Of a stretch of DNA of 64,000 nucleotides, positions 21,919 through 31,748 are shown piece after piece (position 1 is the stretch's first letter; each line of letters opens with the position of its first letter). The notes under the pieces are model-generated. The model had not been told where the DNA came from. It saw only the letters and a list, made by a program, of their open reading frames with translations, and made no database searches. The translations under genes were made by a program, and so were the position numbers. The stretch comes from Rutidosis leptorrhynchoides (Eukaryota; Streptophyta; Magnoliopsida; Asterales; Asteraceae). The DNA is taken from assembly GCF_046630445.1 (NCBI RefSeq), contig NC_092341.1:255221501-255285500 (forward strand). Direction: 5' to 3'.

Positions 21919-24900
21919 TTAAGCTGTTGAAGGTGTTGACGAATCTTCTGGAAATAGATGCGGGTATTTCTTCTTCATCTGATCTTCACGCTCCCAGGTG
22001 AACTCGGGTCCTCTACGAGCATTCCATCGAACCTTAACAATTGGTATCTTGTTTTGCTTAAGTCTTTTAACCTCACGATCCATTATTTCGACGGGTTCTT
22101 CGATGAATTGAAGTTTTTCGTTGATTTGGATTTCATCAAACGGAATAGTGAGATCTTCTTTAGCAAAACATTTCTTCAAATTCGAGACGTGGAAAGTGTT
22201 ATGTACAGCCGCGAGTTGTTGAGGTAACTCAAGTCGGTAAGCTACTGGTCCGACACGATCAATAATCTTGAATAGTCCAATATACCTTGGATTTAATTTC
22301 CCTCGTTTACCAAATCGAACAACGCCTTTCCAAGGTGCAACTTTAAGCATGACCATCTCTCCAATTTCAAATTCTATATCTTTTCTTTTAATGTCAGCGT
22401 AGCTCTTTTGTCGACTTTGGGCGGTTTTCAACCGTTGTTGAATTTGGATGATCTTCTCGGTAGTTTCTTGTATAATCTCCAGACCCGTAATCTGTCTATC
22501 CCCCACTTCACTCCAACAAATCGGAGACCTGCACTTTCTACCATAAAGTGCTTCAAACGGCGCCATCTCAATGTTTGAATGGTAGCTGTTGTTGTAGGAA
22601 AATTCTGCTAACGGTAGATGTCGATCCCAACTGTTTCCGAAATCAATAACACATGCTCGTAGCATGTCTTCAAGCGTTTGTATCGTCCTTTCGCTCTGCC
22701 CATCAGTTTGTGGATGATAGGCAGTACTCATGTCTATACGAGTTCCTAATGCTTGCTGTAATGTCTGCCAGAATCTTGAAATAAATCTGCCATCACTATC
22801 AGAGATAATAGAGATTGGTATTCCATGTCTGGAGACGACTTCCTTCAAATATAGTCGTGCTAACTTCTCCATCTTGTCATCTTCTCTTATTGGCAGGAAG
22901 TGTGCTGATTTGGTGAGACGATCAACTATTACCCAAATAGTATCAAAACCACTTGCAGTCCTTGGCAATTTAGTGATGAAATCCATGGTAATGTTTTCCC
23001 ATTTCCATTCCGGGATTTCGGGTTGTTGAAGTAGACCTGATGGTTTCTGTTGCTCCGCTTTGACCTTAGAACACGTCAAACATTCTCCTACGTATTTAGC
23101 AACATCGGCTTTCATACCCGGCCACCAAAAATGTTTCTTGAGATCCTTGTACATCTTCCCCGTTCCAGGATGTATTGAGTATCTGGTTTTATGAGCTTCT
23201 CTAAGTACCATTTCTCTCATATCTCCAAATTTTGGTACCCAAATCCTTTCAGCCCTATACCGGGTTCCGTCTTCCTGAATATTAAGATACTTCTCCGATC
23301 CTTTGGGTATTTCATCCTTTAAATTTCCCTCTTTTAAAACTCCTTGTTGCGCCTCCTTTATTTGAGTAGTAAGGTTATTGTGAATCATTATATTCATAGA
23401 TTTTACTCGAATGGGTTCTCTGTCCTTCCTGCTCAAGGCGTCGGCTACCACATTTTCCTTCCCCGGGTGGTAACGAATCTCTAAGTTGTAATCATTCAAC
23501 AATTCAATCCACCTACGCTGCCTCATATTCAGTTGTTTCTGATTAAATATGTGTTGAAGACTTTTGTGGTCGGTATATATAATACTTTTGACCCCATATA
23601 AGTAGTGCCTCCAAGTCTTTAATGCAAAAACAACTGCGCCCAATTCCAAATCATGCATCGTATAATTTTGTTCATGAATCTTCAATTGTCTAGACGCATA
23701 AGCAATCACCTTCGTTCGTTGCATTAATACACAACCGAGACCTTTCTTTGATGCGTCACAATAAATCACAAAATCATCAATCCCTTCAGGCAATGACAAT
23801 ATAGGTGCCGTAGTTAGCTTTTACTTCAATAACTGAAACGCTTTCTCTTGTTCATCATTCCATTCAAATTTCTTCCCTTTATGCGTTAATGCAGTCAAGG
23901 GTTTTGCTATTCTGGAAAAGTCTTAGATGAACCTTCTGTAGTAACCAGCTAGTCCTAAAAACTGGCATATGTGTTTCGGAGTTTTCGGGGTTTCCCACTT
24001 TTCAAGAGTTTCTATCTTTGCCGGATCCACCTTAATACCTTCTTTGTTCACTATGTGACCGAGGAATTGAACTTCTTCCAACCAAAATGCACACTTTGAA
24101 AAATTAGCGTACAATTCTTCGTTCCTCAATACTTCTAACACCTTTCTCAAATGTTCACCGTGTTCTTGGTCATTCCTTGAGTAAATAAGTATGTCATCAA
24201 TGAAAACAATGACAAACTTGTCAAGATATGGCCCACACACTCGGTTCATAAGGTCCATGGACACAGCTGGTGCATTAGTCAATCCAAACGGCATAACCAT
24301 AAACTCGTAATGACCATAACGCGTCCTAAAAGCAGTCTTTGGAATATCATCTTCTTTCACCCGCATTTGATGATACCCGGAACGTAAGTCAATCTTTGAA
24401 TAAACAGACGAGCCTTGTAGTTGATCAAATAAGTCGTCGATTCTCGGTAGTGGGTAGCAGTTCTTGATGGTAAGTTTGTTCAACTCTCGGTAGTCGATAC
24501 ACAACCTGAATGTACCATCTTTCTTCTTGACAAACAAAATAGGAGCTCCCCACGGTGATGTGCTTGGTCGAATGAAACCACGCTCTAAAAGTTCTTGTAA
24601 TTGGCTTTGCAGTTCTTTCATCTCGCTGGGTGCGAGTCTGTAAGGAGCACAAGCTATTGGTGCAGCTCCTGGTACAAGATCTATTTGAAATTCAACGGGT
24701 CGATGTGGGGGTAATCCCGGTAATTCTTTCGGAAATACATCGGGAAATTTTTTTGCAATGGGAACATCATTGATGCTCTTTTCTTCAGTTTGTACTTTCT
24801 CGACGTGTGCTAGAACAGCATAGCAACCTTTTCTTATTAGTTTTTGTGCCTTCAAATTACTAATAAGATGTAGCTTCGTGTTGCCCTTTTCTCCGTACAC

Positions 24901-25126
24901 CATTAAGGGTTTTCCTTTTTCTCGTATAATGCGAATTGCATTTTTGTAGCAAACGATCTCTGCTTTCACTTCTATCAACCAGTCCATACCGATTATCACA
25001 TCAAAACTCCCTAACTCTACTGGTATCAAATCAATCTTAAATGTTTCGCTAACCAGTTTAATTTCTCGATTCCGACATATATTATCTGCTGAAATTAATT
25101 TACCATTTGCTAATTCGAGTAAAAAA
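21919..25126 (-). pseudogene. C2 pol polyprotein, broken
   Basis: The N-terminal part follows a frameshift: a run of six A at 25121-25126, where element D has five, separates it from the protease active site. Domains in order are the protease C-terminal half, reverse transcriptase ([25 protein letters not shown]), RNase H ([15 protein letters not shown]), integrase ([33 protein letters not shown]) and the chromodomain-like [18 protein letters not shown]. Nonsense codons lie at 23925-23923 (CAA to TAA, judged against D) and 23823-23821 (AAA to TAA). The final open piece 23799-21919 is 626 codons. The terminal chromodomain-like tail suggests the Tekay/Del lineage. Confidence 0.9.
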
Positions 25127-26515
25127 TTTACTATCCAAAGGCGTCAATGGACAACTTAATTTAGCACAAAAATCTCTACTCATATAGCTTCTATCCGCAC
25201 CCGAATCAAATAAAACGTAAGCAGATTTATTGTCAATAAGAAACGTACCCGTAACAAGCTCCGGGTCTTCCTGTGCCTCTGCCGCATTAATATTGAAAAC
25301 TCTTCCGCGGCCATGTCCATTCGTGTTCTCCTGGTTTGGGCAATTTCTAATAATGTGGCCCGGTTTTCCACATTTATAACAAACTACATTGGCATAACTT
25401 GCTCCGACACTACTTGCTCCGCCATTACTCGTTCCGACACCATTTGTTCCTTTCGTTCTATTAACCCCTGGTCCGTAGACCTCACACTTCGCCGCGCTAT
25501 GACCATTTCTTTTACACTTGTTGCAAAATTTGGTGCAGAACCCCGAGTGATACTTTTCACACCTTTGGCATAGCTGCTTCTGATTGTTGTTGTTGTTGTT
25601 GCGGTTATTATTGTTGTTGGGATGATTGTTGTAGTTGATGTTGTTGTTGTTGTTGTTGTTATTGTTGTTGGGCCGTTTGTTGTAGTTGCGATTGATGTTG
25701 CGATTGATGTTGCGATTGTTGGGATAATTGTTGCGATTATTGTTGTAATTGCTGTTGTTGTTGTATTGGTGATTCTTATCACCGTTTTCCTCCCACTTTC
25801 TTTTAACTTGCTTCACATTGGCCTCTTCAGCAGTCTGTTCTTTAATTCTTTCTTCAATCTGGTTCACTAGTTTGTGAGCCATTCTACATGCCTGTTGTAT
25901 GGAGGCGGGCTCATATGAACTTATATCTTCTTGGATTCTTTCCGGTAATTCTTTCACAAACGCGTCGATCTTCTCTTCCTCATCTTCGAATGCTCCCGGA
26001 CACAATAGGCACAATTCTGTGAATCGTCTTTCGTACGTGGTAATATCAAATCCTTGGGTTCGTAACCCTCTAATTTTTGTCTTGAGCTTATTGACCTCGG
26101 TTCTGGAACGGTATTTCTCGTTCATCAAGTGCTTGAAGGCTGACCACGGTAGTGCGTACGCATCGTCTTGTCCCACTTGCTCTAGATAGGTATTCCACCA
26201 TGTTAACGCAGAACCTGTGAAGGTATGTGTAGCGTACTTCACTTTGTCCTCTTCAGTACACTTACTTATGGCAAACACTGATTCGACCTTCTCCGTCCAC
26301 TGTTTCAATCCGATCGGTCCTTCGGTTCCATCAAATTCCAAAGGTTTGCAGGCAGTGAATTCTTTGTACGTGCATCCTACACGATTTCCTGTACTGCTAG
26401 ATCCAAGGTTATTGTTGGTATGTAGCGCAGCCTATACTGGGGCTATGTTTGAAGCTAGAAAAGTACGGAATTCCTCTTCATTCATATTCACGGTGTGTCG
26501 AGTAGTCGTTGTCAT
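25127..26515 (-). pseudogene. C2 gag with start of protease, broken
   Basis: The start chosen is the ATG at 26515-26513 ([17 protein letters not shown]), which aligns with MAPTTRHT of element D. TAG at 26434-26432 interrupts it where D has CAG (AAVQAAL). The capsid domain follows ([23 protein letters not shown]), then a region dominated by Asn with Arg, Tyr and Pro, then three zinc knuckles: CX2CX3HX3[15 protein letters not shown] and CYKCGKPGHIIRNC. The protease active site LFDSGADRSYM is present near the end. The open part from 26341 is 413 codons. Confidence 0.88.
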
Positions 26516-26647
26516 TTCCTTCAAAATAGTCAAATGGAACAAGTTAATCATACAGAATATTAAGAGTAGTAAATAGTATTTCGTAGCATAATATGAACTC
26601 ATTTATAAAAGCTTTTTCTTCATATTAGCGTTTTATAAGTTTAAATT

Positions 26648-26668
26648 CGGGTAGTACCTACCCGTTAA
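26648..26668 (-). promoter_or_regulatory. Internal copy of the polypurine-tract motif, in a hairpin (C2)
   Basis: The 16-mer TTAACGGGTAGGTACT of the terminal tract occurs again here on the same strand, between the F-box ORF and gag. It overlaps a perfect inverted repeat CGGGTAG-TAC-CTACCCG. Element D has the same at 49079-49099. It could be a second plus-strand primer, a gag leader structure or a scar of module capture. Confidence 0.6.
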
Positions 26669-26856
26669 GTTCATACTTAGTAGCTAATATATAATTCAAC
26701 TACTACAATTCTATATGAAAAACTGATTATAATAATATTTCGCGTTCAAACTTTTACACAATATTTTACAAACTTACAATACCGCTTATTTTACATATAG
26801 CATGAAATATAGCACACAATAAATTTGATACAAGATGGTTGTGAAGATAATTCTAG

Positions 26857-27540
26857 CTAGTACACAAGTCGTTCAGCAAAGGCAATAAAGACACGTAATT
26901 CATACGCCCAGAAACAGGTCATGCATTCTGGTTTTACTAGGATTACTTCCCATCCTTGGTCTTGTGGAACATAACCGTTATGGCCATTGATAAGACATCG
27001 TGTTGTAACGTCGTCAAAGGGACGAGGGTTACGTAATGTCCAACAGTCCCGTAACAATCTAAAAACCTCATTTCTTACCCCAATTACCGACTCCGTCACT
27101 TGTGGAAACGTTTTGTTTAATAGTTGTAGCCCGATGTTCTTGTTATCACTTTGGTGAGAAGCGAACATTACTAATCCGTAAGCATAACATGCTTCTTTAT
27201 GTTGCATGTTAGCCGCTTTTTCTAAATCACGAAGTCCAATATTCGGATATATTGAGTCAAAATAATTTCTAAACCCATTGCGTAAAATAGCATTTGGGTT
27301 CCCCGCAATATATGCGTCAAAGTAAACACATCGTAACTTATGGATTTCCCAATGTGATATCCCCCATCTTTCGAACGAAAGCCTTTTATAAACCAAGGCA
27401 TTCTTGGAACGTTCTTCGAATGTCTTACAAACTGATCTCGCCTTAAATAGTTGTGCCGAAGAATTCTGACCGATTCTAGACAAGATTTCATCAATCATGT
27501 CTCCGGGTAGGTCTCTTAAAATATTGGGTTGTCTATCCAT
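26857..27540 (-). CDS. F-box protein carried by element C2
   Basis: This open 227-codon frame starts MDRQPNILRDLPGDM. Residues about 7-52 match an F-box: LPGDMIDEILSRIG, then ARSVCKTFEERS and KRLSFERW. F-box proteins couple substrates to SCF ubiquitin ligases through SKP1. The middle (about 85-135) resembles a Sel1-like helical repeat (EACYAYGLVMFA). The C-terminus has a CMTCFWAYELRVF stretch seen in the plant F-box group of At1g67623, which also has this order of domains. It has no intron and is in sense with the retrotransposon, between the acidic ORF and gag. D carries a homologue broken by a frameshift. Between the two I count seven amino-acid changes and about five silent ones, so selection is not demonstrated. 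Family assignment is from motif recognition, not a search. Confidence 0.75.
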   Translation of the reverse strand: MDRQPNILRDLPGDMIDEILSRIGQNSSAQLFKARSVCKTFEERSKNALVYKRLSFERWGISHWEIHKLRCVYFDAYIAGNPNAILRNGFRNYFDSIYPNIGLRDLEKAANMQHKEACYAYGLVMFASHQSDNKNIGLQLLNKTFPQVTESVIGVRNEVFRLLRDCWTLRNPRPFDDVTTRCLINGHNGYVPQDQGWEVILVKPECMTCFWAYELRVFIAFAERLVY

Positions 27541-27677
27541 TTTGTGTTTTTATACTGTAAAATAGACAAGAGTTAGATTCAAAAAAAAAATACTTATTAA
27601 TACAAGCAATTTTTACATATATCATAAAGCATAAGCACACTATATTACATATATTACACCACACGAATACAACTATC

Positions 27678-28292
27678 TTATTCTGACTCGCTTGTTTCTT
27701 CTTCTTCAGTTTTGGTTCGTTTTGCCAAGTTTCTAGGGATATATGATGTTCCCCTAATACGAGCCGTCATTTTCCACATTGGTTTAGAAAAACCTGGTGG
27801 TTTAGAGGTTCCCGGGTCATTGTTACAACTTAAGGACTTCGAGGGTTGACGATACATATAAAGTTCATCGGGGTTGGAATTAGATTTCTCTATTTTTATG
27901 CCCTTTCCCTTATTATTTTCTTTTGCCTTTTTAAATTCAGTTGGGGTAATTTCTATAACATCATCGGAATTCTCGTCGGAATCCGATTCATCGGAGACTT
28001 GGTAATCCTCCCAATATTTTGCTTCCTTGGCGGAAACACCATTGACCATAATTAACCTTGGTCGGTTGGTTGAGGATTTTCTTTTACTTAACCGTTTTAT
28101 TATTTCCCCCACCGGTTCTATTTCTTCATCCGGTTCCGATTCTTCTTCCGGTTCCGATTCTTCTTCCGGTTCCGACTCTTCTTCCGGTTCCTCTTCGAAA
28201 ACTTGTGAATCAGTCCACGAATCATTCCAATTTACATTTGACTCTTCATTATTATTAGGTGAGTCAATGGGACTTGTTCTAGAGGTAGACAT
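27678..28292 (-). CDS. Acidic accessory ORF of element C2
   Basis: The protein has 204 codons, starting MSTSRTSPIDSPNNN. It is hydrophilic and probably disordered: residues about 32-60 are tandem EEESEP repeats (an 18-base repeat at 28130-28190), followed by the basic KRLSKRKSS, a second acidic patch (SDESDSDENSDD), a lysine-rich segment and a basic then acidic C-terminus (KRTKTEEEETSESE). I recognise no domain. It is the first ORF after the primer site. D has the same ORF ended 14 codons early by a CGA to TGA change at 50149-50147. Its role is unknown; charge alone suggests protein or chromatin binding. Confidence 0.6.
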   Translation of the reverse strand: MSTSRTSPIDSPNNNEESNVNWNDSWTDSQVFEEEPEEESEPEEESEPEEESEPDEEIEPVGEIIKRLSKRKSSTNRPRLIMVNGVSAKEAKYWEDYQVSDESDSDENSDDVIEITPTEFKKAKENNKGKGIKIEKSNSNPDELYMYRQPSKSLSCNNDPGTSKPPGFSKPMWKMTARIRGTSYIPRNLAKRTKTEEEETSESE

Positions 28293-28487
28293 CTATCACA
28301 TAATATCAAACGCGTTAAGAGATTAATATATCACATAATATTCACATGTTAAAAATATATAGTTTCCAACAAAATTTGTTAAGCAATCATTTTTCAAGTA
28401 AACACGGTCGAAGTCCAGACTCACTAATGCATCCTAACAAACTCGATAAGAGACACTAATGCAAATTTCTGGTTCTCTAAGACCAAC

Positions 28488-28499
28488 GCTCGGATACCA
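28488..28499 (-). promoter_or_regulatory. C2 primer-binding site, variant
   Basis: On the minus strand TGGTATCCGAGC lies two bases from the LTR. It differs from the standard TGGTATCAGAGC by one base (A to C). Element D (50918-50929) has the same variant, so it is a family trait. Confidence 0.75.
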
Positions 28500-28501
28500 A
28501 C

Positions 28502-31500
28502 TGAAATGTCCCGTTCTTATTGATTAAAAACGTTCCATATTAATTGATTTCGTTGCGAGGTTTTGACCTCTATATGAGACGTTTTTCAAAGACTGCATTT
28601 ATTTAAAACAAACCATAACCTTTATTTCATCAATAAAGGTTTAAAAAGCTTTACGTAGATTATCAAATAATGATAATCTAAAATATCCTGTTTACACACG
28701 ACCATTACATAATGGTTTACAATACAAATATGTTACAACAAAATAAGTTTCTTGAATGCAGTTTTTACACAATATCATACAAGCATGGACTCCAAATCTC
28801 GTCCTTATTTAAGTATGCGACAGCGGAAGCTCTTAATAATCACTTGAGAATAAACATGCTTAAAACGTCAACAAAAATGTTGGTGCGTTATAGGTTTAAC
28901 CTATATATATCAAATCATAACAATAGACCACAAGATTTCATATTTCAATACACATCCCATACATAGAGATAAAAATCATTCATATGGTGAACACCTGGTA
29001 ACCGACATTAACAAGATGCATATATAAGAATATCCCCATCATTCCGGGACACCCTTCGGATATGATATAAATTTCGAAGTACTAAAGCATCCGGTACTTT
29101 GGATGGGGTTTGTTAGGCCCAATAGATCTCTCTTTAGGATTCGCGTCAAATAGGGTGTCTGTTCCCTAATTCTTAGATTATCAGACTTAATAAAAAGGGG
29201 CATATTCGATTTCGATAATTCAACCATAGAATGTAGTTTCACGTACTTGTGTCTATTTTGTAAATCATTTATAAAACCTGCATGTATTCTCATCCCAAAA
29301 ATATTAGATTTTAAAAGTGGGACAATAACTCACTTTCACATATTTTTACTTCGTCGGGAAGTAAGACTTGGCCACTGGTTGATTCACGAACCTATAACAA
29401 TATATACATATATATCAAAGTATGTTCAAAATATATTTACAACACTTTTAATATATTTTGATGTTTTAAGTTTATTAAGTCGGCTGTCCTCGTTAGTAAC
29501 CTACAACTAGTTGTCCACAGTTAGATGTACAGAAATAAATCGATAAATATTATCTTGAATCAATCCACGACCCAGTGTATACGTATCTCAGTATTGATCA
29601 CAACTCAAACTATATATATTTTGGAATCAACCTCAACCCTGTATAGCTAACTCCAACATTCACATATAGAGTGTCTATGTTTGTTCCGAAATATATATAG
29701 ATGTGTCGACATGATAGGTCGAAACATTGTATATGTGTCTATGGTATCTCAAGATTACATAATATACAATACAAGTTGATTAAGTTATGGTTGGAATAGA
29801 TTTGTTACCAATTTTCACGTAGCTAAAATGAGAAAAATTATCCAATCTTGTTTTACCCATAACTTCTTTATTTTAAATCCATTTTGAGTGAATCAAATTG
29901 CTATGATTTCATATTGAACTATATTTTATGAATCTAAACAGAAAAAGTATAGGTTTATAGTCGGAAAAATAAGTTACAAGTCATTTTTGTAAAGGTAGTC
30001 ATTTCAGTCGAAAGAACGACGTCTAGATGACCATTTTAGAAAACATACTTCCACTTTGAGTTTAACCATAATTTTTGGATATAGTTTCATGTTCATAATA
30101 AAAATAATTTTCTCAGAATAACAACTTTTAAATCAAAGTTTATCATAGTTTTTAATTAACTAACCCAAAACAGCCCGCGGTGTTACTACGACGGCGTAAA
30201 TCCGGTTTTACGGTGTTTTTCGTGTCTCCAGGTTTTAAATCATTAAATTAGCATATCATATAGATATAGAACATGTGTTTAGTTGATTTTAAAAGTCAAG
30301 TTAGAAGGATTAACTTTTGTTTGCGAACAAGTTTAGAATTAACTAAACTATGTTCTAGTGATTACAAGTTTAAACCTTCGAATAAGATAGCTTTATATGT
30401 ATGAATCGAATGATGTTATGAACATCATTACTACCTTAAGTTCCTTGGATAAACCTACTGGAAAATAGAAAAATGGATCTAGCTTCAACGGATCCTTGGA
30501 TGGCTCGAAGTTCTTGAAGCAGAATCATGACACGAAAACAAGTTCAAGTAAGATCATCACTTGAAATAAGATTGTTATAGTTATAGAAATTGAACCAAAG
30601 TTTGAATATGATTATTACCTTGTATTAGAATGATAACCTACTGTAAGAAACAAAGATTTCTTGAGGTTGGATGATCACCTTATAAGATTGGAAGTGAGCT
30701 AGCAAACTTGAAAGTATTCTTGATTTTATGTAACTAAAACTTGTAGAATATATGAAGAACACTTAGAACTTGAAGATAGAACTTGAGAGAGATCAATTAG
30801 ATGAAGAAAATTTAAGAATGAAAGTGTTTGTAGGTGTTTTTGGTCGTTGGTGTATGGATTAGATATAAAGGATATGTAATTTTGTTTTCATGTAAATAAG
30901 TCATGAATGATTACTCATATTTTTGTAATTTTATGAGATATTTCATGCTAGTTGCCAAATGATGGTTCCAAAATGTGTTAGGTGACTCACATGGGCTGCT
31001 AAGAGCTGATCATTGGAGTGTATATACCAATAGTACATATATCTAAAAGCTGTGTATTGTACGAGTACGAATACGGGTGCATACGAGTAGAATTGTTGAT
31101 GAAACTGAACGAGGATGTAATTGTAAGCATTTTTGTTAAGTAGAAGTATTTTGATAAGTGTATTAAAGTCTTTCAAAAGTGTATAAATACATATTAAAAC
31201 ACTACATGTATATACATTTTAACTGAGTCGTTAAGTCATCGTTAGTCGTTACATGTAAGTGTTGTTTTGAAACCTTTAGGTTAACGATCTTGTTAAATGT
31301 TGTTAACCCAATGTTTATAATATCAAATGAGATTTTAAATTATTATATTATCATGATATTATCATGTATGAATATCTCTTAATATGATATATATACATTA
31401 AATGTCTTTACAACGATAATCGTTACATATATGTCTCGTTTAAAAATCATTAAGTTAGTAGTCATGTTTTTACATATGTAGTTCATTGTTAATATACTTA

Positions 31501-31748
31501 ATGATATGTTTACTTATCATAGTATCATGTTAACTATATATATCCATATATATGTCATCATATAGTTTTTACAAGTTTTAACGTTCGTGAATCACCGGTC
31601 AACTTGGGTGGTCAATTGTCTATATGAAACATATTTCAATTAATCAAGTCTTAACAAGTTTGATTGCTTAACATGTTGGAAACATTTAATCATGTAAATA
31701 TCAATCTCAATTAATATTTATAAACATGGAAAAGTTCGGGTCACTACA
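28502..31748 (-). repeat. C2 LTR (5' LTR on the minus strand)
   Basis: This 3247-base LTR is collinear with 18633-21883. On the minus strand, acceptor-like TTTATTCTCA(A/G)|GTG follows ACTCACCAAC, similar in layout to the acceptor regions of A and B. Hairpins such as AATTAGGG/CCCTAATT and AGTAC/GTACT are scattered upstream of it. Confidence 0.9.

Larger units (their letters stand above)
18633..31748 (-). mobile_element. Element C2: complete Ty3/gypsy element with accessory ORFs
   Basis: This 13.1 kb element on the minus strand has LTRs at 18633-21883 and 28502-31748, with AACAT duplicated on both sides. Read 5'->3' on the minus strand it holds: LTR, primer site, acidic ORF, F-box ORF, internal polypurine-like hairpin, gag, pol, terminal polypurine-like site, LTR. 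It sits inside a solo LTR of its own family. The LTRs are nearly identical by eye, with scattered substitutions. gag and pol are broken; the two accessory ORFs are open. Confidence 0.92.

Noticed and set aside
25622..25870. Valine-rich plus-strand ORF
   Set aside because: It is the complement of the Asn-codon repeat of gag.
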